NCBI RefSeq assembly: GCF_037975245.1
Contig: NC_092576.1
Coordinates: forward strand, 20,895,611-20,959,610
DNA length: 64,000 nt
Direction of reading: 5' to 3'
Source: Apostichopus japonicus
Lineage: Eukaryota; Echinodermata; Holothuroidea; Aspidochirotida; Stichopodidae
Below the pieces are notes generated by a model. It was not told where the DNA came from. It was given only the letters and a program-made list of their open reading frames with translations, and did not search any database. This document shows positions 29,704 through 44,697 of this stretch, in pieces. A program made the position numbers and the translations under genes. Position 1 is the first letter of the stretch; every line of letters begins with the position of its first letter.

Positions 29704-31201
29704 ATTGATCGGTACCGCACATTCGTTTGATCGGTACCGCACATTCGATTGATCGGTACCGCACATTCGATTGATCCGTACCGCACATTCGATTGATCGG
29801 TACCGCACATTCGATTGATCCGTACCGCACATTCGATTGATCGGTCACGCACATTCGATTGATCGGTACGGAATATTCGTTTGATCGGTACCGCACATTC
29901 GATTGATCGGTAAAGCATATTCGATTGATCGGTACGGAACATTCGTTTGATCGGTACCGCACATTCGATTAATCGGTACGAAACATTCGATTGATCGGTA
30001 AGGAACATTCGATTGATCGGTACTGCACATTCGTTTGATCGGTACCGCACATTCGATTGATCGGTACCGCACATTCGATTGATCGGTACCGCACATTCGA
30101 TTAATCGGTACGGAACATTCGATTGATCGGTACCGCACATTCGATTGATCGGTACCGCACATTCGATTGATCGGTACCGCACATTCGATTGATCCGTACC
30201 GCACATTCGATTGATCGGTACCGCACATTCGATTGATCCGTACTGCACATTCGATTGATCGGTACTGCACATTCGATTGATCGGTACTGCACATTCGATT
30301 GATCGGTACCGCACATTCGATTGATCGGAACGGAACATTCGATTGATCGGTACCGCACATTCGATTAATCGGAACGGAACATTCGATTGATCGGTACCGC
30401 ACATTCGATTGATCGGAACGGAAAATTCGATTGATCGGTACCGCACATTCGTTTGATCGGTACCGCACATTCGATTGATCGGAACGGAACATTCGATTGA
30501 TCGGTACCGCACATTCGATTGATCGGAACGGAACATTCGATTGATCGGTACCGCACATTCGTTTGATCGGTACCGCACATTCGATTGATCGGTACCGCAC
30601 ATTCGATTGATCGGTACCGCACATTCGATTGATCCGTACCGCACATTCGATTGATCGGTACGGAACATTCGATTGATCGGTACCGCACATTCGATTGATC
30701 GGTACCGCACATTCGTTTGATCGGTACCACACATTCGATTGATCGGTACTGCACATTCGATTGATCGGTACTGCACATTCGATTGATCGGTACCGCACAT
30801 TCGATTGATCGGTACTGGAAATTCGATTGATCGCTACTGCACATTCGATTGATCGGTACCGCACATTCGATTGATCGGTACCGCACATTCGATTGATCGC
30901 TTCTGCACATTCGATTGATCGGTACCGCACATTCGATTGATCGGTACCGCACATTCGATTGATCAGTAACGCACATTCGATTGATCGGTACGGAAAATTC
31001 GATTGATCGGAACGGAACATTGGATTGATCGGTACCGCACATTCGATTGATCGGAACGGAACATTCGAATGATCGGTACGGCACATTCGATTGATCGGTA
31101 CTGCACATTCGATTGATCGGTACCGCACATTCGACTGATCGGTACCGCACATTCGATTGATCCGTACGGAACATTCATTTGATCGGTACCGCACATTCGA
31201 T

Positions 31202-31905
31202 TGATCGGTACCGCACATTCGATTGATCGGTACGGAACATTCGATTGATCGGTACTGCACATTCGATTGATCGGTACCGAACATTCGATTGATCGGTACC
31301 GCACATTCGATTGATCGGTACCGCAAATTCGATTGATCGGAACGGAACATTCGATTGATCGGTACCGCACATTCGATTGATCGGAACGGAACATTCGTTT
31401 GATCGGTACCGCACATTCGTTTCATCAGTACCGCACATTCGATTGATCGGTACCGCACATTCGATTGATCGGTACTGCACATTCGATTTATCGGTACTGC
31501 ACATTCGATTGATCGGTACTGCACATTCGATTGATCGGTACCGCACATTCGATTGATCGGTACCGCACATTCGATTGATCGGTACGGAACATTCGATTGA
31601 TCGGTACTGCACATTCGATTGATCGGTACCGAACATTCGATTGATCGGTACCGCACATTCGATTGATCGGTACCGCAAATTCGATTGATCGGAACGGAAC
31701 ATTCGATTGATCGGTACCGCACATTCGATTGATCGGAACGGAACATTCGATTGATCGGTACCGCACATTCGTTTCATCAGTACCGCACATTCGATTGATC
31801 GGTACCGCACATTCGATTGATCGGTACTGCACATTCGATTGATCGGTACTGCACATTCGATTGATCGGTACTGCACATTCGATTGATCGGTACCGCACAT
31901 TCGAT
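31202..31905. repeat. 352-bp tandem pair, U2 first representative
   Basis: Same pair as 13,395-14,098, shifted by 17,807 bp. TTTCATCAG occurs near 31,420 and 31,772. Confidence 0.85.
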
Positions 31906-34900
31906 TGATCGGTACCGCACATTCGATTGATCCGTACCGCACATTCGATTGATCGGTACCGCACATTCGATTGATCGGTACGGAACATTCGTTTGATCGG
32001 TACCGCACATTCGATTGATCGGTACCGCACATTCGATTGATCGGTACTGCACATTCGATTGATCGGTACTGCACATTCGATTGATCGGTAACGCACATTC
32101 GATTGATCGGTACCGCACATTCGATTGATCGGTACCGCACATTCGATTGATCGGTCACGCACATTCGATTGATCGGTACGGAACATTCGTTTGATCGGTA
32201 TCGCACATTCGATTGATCGGTACGGAACATTCGATTGATCGGTAAGGAACATTCGATTGATCGGTACCGCACATTCGATTGATCGGTACGGAACATTCGA
32301 TTGATCGGTAAGGAACATTCGATTAATCGGTACTGCACATTCGATTGATCGGTACCGCACATTCGATTGATCGGTACCGCACATTCGATTGATCGGTACG
32401 GAACATTCGTTTGATCGGTACCGCACATTCGATTGATCGGTACCGCACATTCGATTGATCGGTACTGCACATTCGATTGATCGGTACTGCACATTCGATT
32501 GATCGGTACCGAACATTCGATTGATCGGTATCGCACATTCGATTGATCGGTACCGCACATTCGATTGATCGGAACGGAACATTCGATTGATCGGTACCGC
32601 ACATTCGATTGATCGAAACGGAAAATTCGATTGATCGGTACCGCACATTCGTTTGATCGGTACCGCACATTCGATTGATCGGTACCGCACATTCGATTGA
32701 TCGGAACGGAACATTCGATTGATCGGTACCGCACAATTGATTGATCGAAACGGAACATTCGATTTATCGTTACCGCACATTCGTTTGATCGGTACCGCAC
32801 ATTCGATTGATCGGTACCGCACATTCGATTGATCGGTACTGCACATTCGATTGATCGGTACCGCACATTCGATTGATCGGTTCCGCACATTCGATTGATC
32901 GGTACCGCACATTCGATTGATCGGTACCGCACATTCGATTGATCCGTACCGCACATTCGATTGATCGGTCACGCACATTCGCTTGATCGGTACAGAACAT
33001 TCGATTGATCGGTTCCGCACATTCGATTGATCGGTACGGAACATTCGATTGATCGGTACCGCACATTCGATTGATCCGTACCGCACATTCGATTGAGCGG
33101 TACTGCACATTCGATTGATCGGTCACGCACATTCGATTGATCGGTACGGAACATTCGTTTGATCGGTACCGCACATTCGATTGATCGGTACGGAACATTC
33201 GATTGATCGGTACTGCACATTCGATTGATCGGTACCGCACATTCGATTGATCGGTACCGCACATTCGATTGATCGGTACCGCACATTCGATTGATCGGTA
33301 CCGCACATTCGATTGATCGGTACGGAACATTCGTTTGATCGGTACCGCACATTCGATTGATCGGTACCGCACATTCGATTGATCGGTACTGCACATTCGA
33401 TTGATCGGTACTGCACATTCGATTGATCGGTAACGCACATTCGATTGATCGGTACCGCACATTCGATTGATCGTTAGGGAACATTCGAATGATCGGTACC
33501 GCACATTCGATTGATCGGCACGGAACATTCGATTGATCGGAACGGAACATTCGATTGATCGGTACCGCACATTCGATTGATCCGTACCGCACATTCGATT
33601 GATCGGTCACGCACATTCGATTGATAGGTACGGAACATTCGTTTGATCGGTACCGCACATTCGATTGATCGGTACGGAACATTCGATTGATCGGTAAGGA
33701 ACATTCGATTGATCGGTACTGCACATTCCATTGATCGGTACCGCACATTCGATTGATCGGTACCGCACATTCGATTGATCGGTACCGCACATTCGATTGA
33801 TCGGTACAGCACATTCGTTTGATCGGTACCGCACATTCGATTGATCGGTACCGCACATTCGATTGATCGGTACCGAACATTCGATTGATCGGTACTGCAC
33901 ATTCGATTGATCGGTACCGAACATTCGATTGATCGGTACCGCACATTCGATTGATCGGTACCGCACATTCGATTGATCGGAACGGAACATTCGATTCATC
34001 GGTACCGCACATTCCATTGATCGAAACGGAACATTCGATTGATCGGTACTGCACATTCGTTTGATCGGTACCGCACATTCGATTGATCGGTACCGCACAT
34101 TCGATTGATCGGTACTGCACATTCGATTGATCGGTACTGCACATTCGATTGATCGGTACCGCACATTCGATTGATCGGTACCGCACATTCGATTGATCGG
34201 TACCGCACATTCGATTGATCCGTACCGCACATTCGATTGATCGGTCAGGCACATTCGCTTGATCGGTACGGAACATTCCTTTGATCGGTACCGCACATTC
34301 GATTGATCGGTACGGAACATTCGATTGATCGGTAAGGAACATTCGATTGATCGGTACTGCACATTCGATTGATCGGTACCGCACATTCGATTGATCGGAA
34401 CCGCACATTCGATTGATCGGTACGGAACATTCGATTGATCGGTACCGCACATTCGATTGATCGGTACCGCACATTCGATTGATCGGTACGGAACATTAGA
34501 TTGATCGGTACCGCACATTCGATTGATCCGTACCGCACATTCGATTGAGCGGTACCGCACATTCGATTGATCGGTACGGAACATTCGTTTGATCGGTACC
34601 GCACATTCGATTGATCGGTACCGCACATTCGATTGATCGGTACTGCACATTCGATTGATCGGTACGGCACATTCGATTGATCGGTACCGAACATTCGATT
34701 GATCGGTACCGCACATTCGATTGATCGGTACCGCACATTCGATTGATCGGAACGGAACATTCGTTTGATCGGTACCGCACATTCGATTGATCGGTACCGC
34801 ACATTCGATTGATCGGTACGGAACATTCGTTTGATCGGTACCGCACATTCGATTGATCGGTACCGCACATTCGATTGATCGGTCACGCACATTCGATTGA

Positions 34901-37041
34901 TCGGTACGGAACATTCGTTTGATCGGTATCGCACATTCGATTGATCGGTACGGAACATTCGATTGATCGGTAAGGAACATTCGATTGATCGGTACCGCAC
35001 ATTCGATTGATCGGTACGGAACATTCGATTGATCGGTAAGGAACATTCGATTAATCGGTACTGCACATTCGATTGATCGGTACCGCACATTCGATTGATC
35101 GGTACCGCACATTCGATTGATCGGTACGGAACATTCGTTTGATCGGTACCGCACATTCGATTGATCGGTACCGCACATTCGATTGATCGGTACTGCACAT
35201 TCGATTGATCGGTACTGCACATTCGATTGATCGGTACCGAACATTCGATTGATCGGTACCGCACATTCGATTGATCGGTACCGCACATTCGATTGATCGG
35301 AACGGAACATTCGATTGATCGGTACCGCACATTCGATTGATCGAAACGGAAAATTCGATTGATCGGTACCGCACATTCGTTTGATCGGTACCGCACATTC
35401 GATTGATCGGTACCGCACATTCGATTGATCGGAACGGAACATTCGATTGATCGGTACCACACAATTGATTGATCGAAACGGAACATTCGATTGATCGTTA
35501 CCGCACATTCGTTTGATCGGTACCGCACATTCGATTGATCGGTACCGCACATTCGATTGATCGGTACTGCACATTCGATTGATCGGTACTGCACATTCGA
35601 TTGATCGGTTCCGCACATTCGATTGATCGGTACCGCACATTCGATTGATCGGTACCGCACATTCGATTGATCCGTACCGCACATTCGATTGATCGGTCAC
35701 GCACATTCGCTTGATCGGTACGGAACATTCGTTTGATCGGTACCGCACATTCGATTAATCGGTACGGAACATTAGATTGATCAGTACGGAACATTCGATT
35801 GATCGGTACTGCACATTCGATTGATCGGTACCGCACATTCGATTGATCGGAACCGCACATTCGATTGATCGGTACCGCACATTCGATTGATCGGTACAGA
35901 ACATTCGATTGATCGGTTCCGCACATTCGATTGATCGGTACGGAACATTCGAGTGATCGGTACCCCACATTCGATTGATCCGTACCGCACATTCGATTGA
36001 GCGGTACTGCACATTCGATTGATCGGTCACGCACATTCGATTGATCGGTACGGAACATTCGTTTGATCGGTACCGCACATTCGATTGATCGGTACGGAAC
36101 ATTCGATTGATCGGTAAGGAACATTCGATTGATCGGTACCGCACATTCGCTTGATCGGTACCGCACATTCGATTGATCGGAACGGAACATTCGATTGATC
36201 GGTACCGCACATTCGATTGATCGGTACCGCACATTCGATTGATCGGTCACGCACATTCGATTGATCGGTACCGCACATTCGATTGATCGGTACCGCACAT
36301 TCGATTGATCGGTACCGCACATTCGATTGATCGGTACGGAACATTCGATTGATCGGTACCGCACATTCGATTGATCGGAACGGAACATTCGATTGATCGG
36401 TACCGCACATTCGATTGATCCGTACCGCACATTCGATTGATCGGTACCGCACATTCGATTGATCGGTACGGAACATTCGATTGATCGGTACTGCACATTC
36501 GATTGATCGGTACCGCACATTCGATTGATCGGTACCGCACATTCGATTGATCGGAACGGAACATTCGATTGATCGGTACCGCATATTCGATTGATCCGTA
36601 CGGCACATTCGATTGATCGGTCACTCACATTCGATTGATCGGTACGGAACATTCGTTTGATCGGTACCGCACATTCGATTGATCGGTATGGAACATTCGA
36701 TTGATCGGTAAGGAACATTCGATTGATCGGTACCGCACATTCGATTGATCCGTACCGCACATTCGATTGATCGGTCACGCACATTCGATTGATCGGTAAG
36801 GAACATTCGATTGATCGGTACCGCACATTCGATTGATCGGAACGGAACATTCGATTGATCGGTACCGCACATTCGCTTGATCCGTACTGCACATTCGATT
36901 GATCGGTCACGCACATTCGATTGATCGGTACGGAACATTCGTGTGATCGGTACCGCACATTCGATTGATCGGTACGGAACATTCGATTGATCTGTAAGGA
37001 ACATTCGATTGATCGGTACTGCACATTCGATTGATCGGTAC

Positions 37042-37283
37042 CGCACATTCGATTGATCGGTACCGCACATTCGATTGATCGGTACCGCACATTCGATTGA
37101 TCGGTACCGCACATTCGATTGATCGGTACCGCACATTCGATTGATCGGTACCGCACATTCGATTGATCGGTACCGCACATTCGATTGATCGGTACCGCAC
37201 ATTCGATTGATCGGTACCGCACATTCGATTGATCGGTACCGCACATTCGATTGATCGGTACCGCACATTCGATTGATCGGTAC
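37042..37283. repeat. Run of 11 perfect consensus monomers (U2)
   Basis: Counterpart of 19,235-19,476 at 17,807 bp, with the same flanks and length. Confidence 0.95.
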
Positions 37284-38615
37284 GGAACATTCGATTGATC
37301 GGTACCGCACATTCGATTGATCGGAACGGAACATTCGATTCATCGGTACCGCACATTCGATTGATCGAAACGGAACATTCGATTGATCGGTACCGCACAT
37401 TCGTTTGATCGGTACCGCACATTCGATTGATCGGTACCGCACATTCGATTGATCGGTACTGCACATTCGCTTGATCGGTACTGCACATTCGATTGATCGG
37501 TTCCGCACATTCGATTGATCGGTACCGCACATTCGATTGATCGGTACCGCACATTCGATTGATCCGTACCGCACATTCGATTGATCGGTCACGCACATTC
37601 GCTTGATCGGTACGGAACATTCCTTTGATCGGTACCGCACATTCGATTGATCGGTACGGAACATTCGATTGATCGGTAAGGAACATTCGATTGATCGGTA
37701 CTGCACATTCGATTGATCGGTACCGCACATTCGATTGATCGAAACGGAACATTCGATTGATCGGTACCGCACATTCGATTAATCGGAACGGAACATTCGA
37801 TTGATCGGTACCGCACATTCGATTGATCGGAACGGAAAATTCGATTGATCGGTACCGCACATTCGTTTGATCGGTACCGCACATTCGATTGATCGGAACG
37901 GAACATTCGATTGATCGGTACCGCACATTCGATTGATCGGAACGGAACATTCGATTGATCGGTACCGCACATTCGTTTGATCGGTACCGCACATTCGATT
38001 GATCGGTACCGCACATTCGATTGATCGGTACCGCACATTCGATTGATCCGTACCGCACATTCGATTGATCGGTACGGAACATTCGATTGATCGGTACCGC
38101 ACATTCGATTGATCGGTACCGCACATTCGTTTGATCGGTACCACACATTCGATTGATCGGTACTGCACATTCGATTGATCGGTACTGCACATTCGATTGA
38201 TCGGTACCGCACATTCGATTGATCGGTACTGGAAATTCGATTGATCGCTACTGCACATTCGATTGATCGGTACCGCACATTCGATTGATCGGTACCGCAC
38301 ATTCGATTGATCGCTTCTGCACATTCGATTGATCGGTACCGCACATTCGATTGATCGGTACCGCACATTCGATTGATCAGTAACGCACATTCGATTGATC
38401 GGTACGGAAAATTCGATTGATCGGAACGGAACATTGGATTGATCGGTACCGCACATTCGATTGATCGGAACGGAACATTCGAATGATCGGTACGGCACAT
38501 TCGATTGATCGGTACTGCACATTCGATTGATCGGTACCGCACATTCGACTGATCGGTACCGCACATTCGATTGATCCGTACGGAACATTCATTTGATCGG
38601 TACCGCACATTCGAT

Positions 38616-39319
38616 TGATCGGTACCGCACATTCGATTGATCGGTACGGAACATTCGATTGATCGGTACTGCACATTCGATTGATCGGTACCGAACATTC
38701 GATTGATCGGTACCGCACATTCGATTGATCGGTACCGCAAATTCGATTGATCGGAACGGAACATTCGATTGATCGGTACCGCACATTCGATTGATCGGAA
38801 CGGAACATTCGTTTGATCGGTACCGCACATTCGTTTCATCAGTACCGCACATTCGATTGATCGGTACCGCACATTCGATTGATCGGTACTGCACATTCGA
38901 TTTATCGGTACTGCACATTCGATTGATCGGTACTGCACATTCGATTGATCGGTACCGCACATTCGATTGATCGGTACCGCACATTCGATTGATCGGTACG
39001 GAACATTCGATTGATCGGTACTGCACATTCGATTGATCGGTACCGAACATTCGATTGATCGGTACCGCACATTCGATTGATCGGTACCGCAAATTCGATT
39101 GATCGGAACGGAACATTCGATTGATCGGTACCGCACATTCGATTGATCGGAACGGAACATTCGATTGATCGGTACCGCACATTCGTTTCATCAGTACCGC
39201 ACATTCGATTGATCGGTACCGCACATTCGATTGATCGGTACTGCACATTCGATTGATCGGTACTGCACATTCGATTGATCGGTACTGCACATTCGATTGA
39301 TCGGTACCGCACATTCGAT
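38616..39319. repeat. 352-bp tandem pair, U2 second representative
   Basis: Same pair again, shifted by a further 7,414 bp through the tandem duplication. TTTCATCAG occurs near 38,834 and 39,186. Confidence 0.85.
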
Positions 39320-42300
39320 TGATCGGTACCGCACATTCGATTGATCCGTACCGCACATTCGATTGATCGGTACCGCACATTCGATTGATCGGTACGGAAC
39401 ATTCGTTTGATCGGTACCGCACATTCGATTGATCGGTACCGCACATTCGATTGATCGGTACTGCACATTCGATTGATCGGTACTGCACATTCGATTGATC
39501 GGTAACGCACATTCGATTGATCGGTACCGCACATTCGATTGATCGGTACCGCACATTCGATTGATCGGTCACGCACATTCGATTGATCGGTACGGAACAT
39601 TCGTTTGATCGGTATCGCACATTCGATTGATCGGTACGGAACATTCGATTGATCGGTAAGGAACATTCGATTGATCGGTACCGCACATTCGATTGATCGG
39701 TACGGAACATTCGATTGATCGGTAAGGAACATTCGATTAATCGGTACTGCACATTCGATTGATCGGTACCGCACATTCGATTGATCGGTACCGCACATTC
39801 GATTGATCGGTACGGAACATTCGTTTGATCGGTACCGCACATTCGATTGATCGGTACCGCACATTCGATTGATCGGTACTGCACATTCGATTGATCGGTA
39901 CTGCACATTCGATTGATCGGTACCGAACATTCGATTGATCGGTATCGCACATTCGATTGATCGGTACCGCACATTCGATTGATCGGAACGGAACATTCGA
40001 TTGATCGGTACCGCACATTCGATTGATCGAAACGGAAAATTCGATTGATCGGTACCGCACATTCGTTTGATCGGTACCGCACATTCGATTGATCGGTACC
40101 GCACATTCGATTGATCGGAACGGAACATTCGATTGATCGGTACCGCACAATTGATTGATCGAAACGGAACATTCGATTTATCGTTACCGCACATTCGTTT
40201 GATCGGTACCGCACATTCGATTGATCGGTACCGCACATTCGATTGATCGGTACTGCACATTCGATTGATCGGTACCGCACATTCGATTGATCGGTTCCGC
40301 ACATTCGATTGATCGGTACCGCACATTCGATTGATCGGTACCGCACATTCGATTGATCCGTACCGCACATTCGATTGATCGGTCACGCACATTCGCTTGA
40401 TCGGTACAGAACATTCGATTGATCGGTTCCGCACATTCGATTGATCGGTACGGAACATTCGATTGATCGGTACCGCACATTCGATTGATCCGTACCGCAC
40501 ATTCGATTGAGCGGTACTGCACATTCGATTGATCGGTCACGCACATTCGATTGATCGGTACGGAACATTCGTTTGATCGGTACCGCACATTCGATTGATC
40601 GGTACGGAACATTCGATTGATCGGTACTGCACATTCGATTGATCGGTACCGCACATTCGATTGATCGGTACCGCACATTCGATTGATCGGTACCGCACAT
40701 TCGATTGATCGGTACCGCACATTCGATTGATCGGTACGGAACATTCGTTTGATCGGTACCGCACATTCGATTGATCGGTACCGCACATTCGATTGATCGG
40801 TACTGCACATTCGATTGATCGGTACTGCACATTCGATTGATCGGTAACGCACATTCGATTGATCGGTACCGCACATTCGATTGATCGTTAGGGAACATTC
40901 GAATGATCGGTACCGCACATTCGATTGATCGGCACGGAACATTCGATTGATCGGAACGGAACATTCGATTGATCGGTACCGCACATTCGATTGATCCGTA
41001 CCGCACATTCGATTGATCGGTCACGCACATTCGATTGATAGGTACGGAACATTCGTTTGATCGGTACCGCACATTCGATTGATCGGTACGGAACATTCGA
41101 TTGATCGGTAAGGAACATTCGATTGATCGGTACTGCACATTCCATTGATCGGTACCGCACATTCGATTGATCGGTACCGCACATTCGATTGATCGGTACC
41201 GCACATTCGATTGATCGGTACAGCACATTCGTTTGATCGGTACCGCACATTCGATTGATCGGTACCGCACATTCGATTGATCGGTACCGAACATTCGATT
41301 GATCGGTACTGCACATTCGATTGATCGGTACCGAACATTCGATTGATCGGTACCGCACATTCGATTGATCGGTACCGCACATTCGATTGATCGGAACGGA
41401 ACATTCGATTCATCGGTACCGCACATTCCATTGATCGAAACGGAACATTCGATTGATCGGTACTGCACATTCGTTTGATCGGTACCGCACATTCGATTGA
41501 TCGGTACCGCACATTCGATTGATCGGTACTGCACATTCGATTGATCGGTACTGCACATTCGATTGATCGGTACCGCACATTCGATTGATCGGTACCGCAC
41601 ATTCGATTGATCGGTACCGCACATTCGATTGATCCGTACCGCACATTCGATTGATCGGTCAGGCACATTCGCTTGATCGGTACGGAACATTCCTTTGATC
41701 GGTACCGCACATTCGATTGATCGGTACGGAACATTCGATTGATCGGTAAGGAACATTCGATTGATCGGTACTGCACATTCGATTGATCGGTACCGCACAT
41801 TCGATTGATCGGAACCGCACATTCGATTGATCGGTACGGAACATTCGATTGATCGGTACCGCACATTCGATTGATCGGTACCGCACATTCGATTGATCGG
41901 TACGGAACATTAGATTGATCGGTACCGCACATTCGATTGATCCGTACCGCACATTCGATTGAGCGGTACCGCACATTCGATTGATCGGTACGGAACATTC
42001 GTTTGATCGGTACCGCACATTCGATTGATCGGTACCGCACATTCGATTGATCGGTACTGCACATTCGATTGATCGGTACGGCACATTCGATTGATCGGTA
42101 CCGAACATTCGATTGATCGGTACCGCACATTCGATTGATCGGTACCGCACATTCGATTGATCGGAACGGAACATTCGTTTGATCGGTACCGCACATTCGA
42201 TTGATCGGTACCGCACATTCGATTGATCGGTACGGAACATTCGTTTGATCGGTACCGCACATTCGATTGATCGGTACCGCACATTCGATTGATCGGTCAC

Positions 42301-44455
42301 GCACATTCGATTGATCGGTACGGAACATTCGTTTGATCGGTATCGCACATTCGATTGATCGGTACGGAACATTCGATTGATCGGTAAGGAACATTCGATT
42401 GATCGGTACCGCACATTCGATTGATCGGTACGGAACATTCGATTGATCGGTAAGGAACATTCGATTAATCGGTACTGCACATTCGATTGATCGGTACCGC
42501 ACATTCGATTGATCGGTACCGCACATTCGATTGATCGGTACGGAACATTCGTTTGATCGGTACCGCACATTCGATTGATCGGTACCGCACATTCGATTGA
42601 TCGGTACTGCACATTCGATTGATCGGTACTGCACATTCGATTGATCGGTACCGAACATTCGATTGATCGGTACCGCACATTCGATTGATCGGTACCGCAC
42701 ATTCGATTGATCGGAACGGAACATTCGATTGATCGGTACCGCACATTCGATTGATCGAAACGGAAAATTCGATTGATCGGTACCGCACATTCGTTTGATC
42801 GGTACCGCACATTCGATTGATCGGTACCGCACATTCGATTGATCGGAACGGAACATTCGATTGATCGGTACCGCACAATTGATTGATCGAAACGGAACAT
42901 TCGATTGATCGTTACCGCACATTCGTTTGATCGGTACCGCACATTCGATTGATCGGTACCGCACATTCGATTGATCGGTACTGCACATTCGATTGATCGG
43001 TACTGCACATTCGATTGATCGGTTCCGCACATTCGATTGATCGGTACCGCACATTCGATTGATCGGTACCGCACATTCGATTGATCCGTACCGCACATTC
43101 GATTGATCGGTCACGCACATTCGCTTGATCGGTACGGAACATTCGTTTGATCGGTACCGCACATTCGATTAATCGGTACGGAACATTAGATTGATCAGTA
43201 CGGAACATTCGATTGATCGGTACTGCACATTCGATTGATCGGTACCGCACATTCGATTGATCGGAACCGCACATTCGATTGATCGGTACCGCACATTCGA
43301 TTGATCGGTACAGAACATTCGATTGATCGGTTCCGCACATTCGATTGATCGGTACGGAACATTCGAGTGATCGGTACCCCACATTCGATTGATCCGTACC
43401 GCACATTCGATTGAGCGGTACTGCACATTCGATTGATCGGTCACGCACATTCGATTGATCGGTACGGAACATTCGTTTGATCGGTACCGCACATTCGATT
43501 GATCGGTACGGAACATTCGATTGATCGGTAAGGAACATTCGATTGATCGGTACCGCACATTCGCTTGATCGGTACCGCACATTCGATTGATCGGAACGGA
43601 ACATTCGATTGATCGGTACCGCACATTCGATTGATCGGTACCGCACATTCGATTGATCGGTCACGCACATTCGATTGATCGGTACCGCACATTCGATTGA
43701 TCGGTACCGCACATTCGATTGATCGGTACCGCACATTCGATTGATCGGTACGGAACATTCGATTGATCGGTACCGCACATTCGATTGATCGGAACGGAAC
43801 ATTCGATTGATCGGTACCGCACATTCGATTGATCCGTACCGCACATTCGATTGATCGGTACCGCACATTCGATTGATCGGTACGGAACATTCGATTGATC
43901 GGTACTGCACATTCGATTGATCGGTACCGCACATTCGATTGATCGGTACCGCACATTCGATTGATCGGAACGGAACATTCGATTGATCGGTACCGCATAT
44001 TCGATTGATCCGTACGGCACATTCGATTGATCGGTCACTCACATTCGATTGATCGGTACGGAACATTCGTTTGATCGGTACCGCACATTCGATTGATCGG
44101 TATGGAACATTCGATTGATCGGTAAGGAACATTCGATTGATCGGTACCGCACATTCGATTGATCCGTACCGCACATTCGATTGATCGGTCACGCACATTC
44201 GATTGATCGGTAAGGAACATTCGATTGATCGGTACCGCACATTCGATGGATCGGAACGGAACATTCGATTGATCGGTACCGCACATTCGCTTGATCCGTA
44301 CTGCACATTCGATTGATCGGTCACGCACATTCGATTGATCGGTACGGAACATTCGTGTGATCGGTACCGCACATTCGATTGATCGGTACGGAACATTCGA
44401 TTGATCTGTAAGGAACATTCGATTGATCGGTACTGCACATTCGATTGATCGGTAC

Positions 44456-44697
44456 CGCACATTCGATTGATCGGTACCGCACATTCGATTGATCGGTACC
44501 GCACATTCGATTGATCGGTACCGCACATTCGATTGATCGGTACCGCACATTCGATTGATCGGTACCGCACATTCGATTGATCGGTACCGCACATTCGATT
44601 GATCGGTACCGCACATTCGATTGATCGGTACCGCACATTCGATTCATCGGTACCGCACATTCGATTGATCGGTACCGCACATTCGATTGATCGGTAC
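44456..44697. repeat. Run of 11 near-perfect consensus monomers
   Basis: Counterpart at +7,414 bp. Identical except for one change (ATTCATCGG at 44,645). Confidence 0.95.

Larger units (their letters stand above)
30330..37743. repeat. 7,414-bp tandem duplication, first copy
   Basis: 337 monomers long and free of short monomers. It shares with the adjacent copy (but not with U1) at least three states: CCGCAC instead of CTGCAC at 32862, ATTTATCG instead of ATTGATCG at 32765, and CAGCAC instead of CAGAAC at 33810. These tie the two copies together and make this duplication younger than the U1/U2 split. The copies differ at only a handful of bases that I noticed in 7.4 kb. Confidence 0.88.
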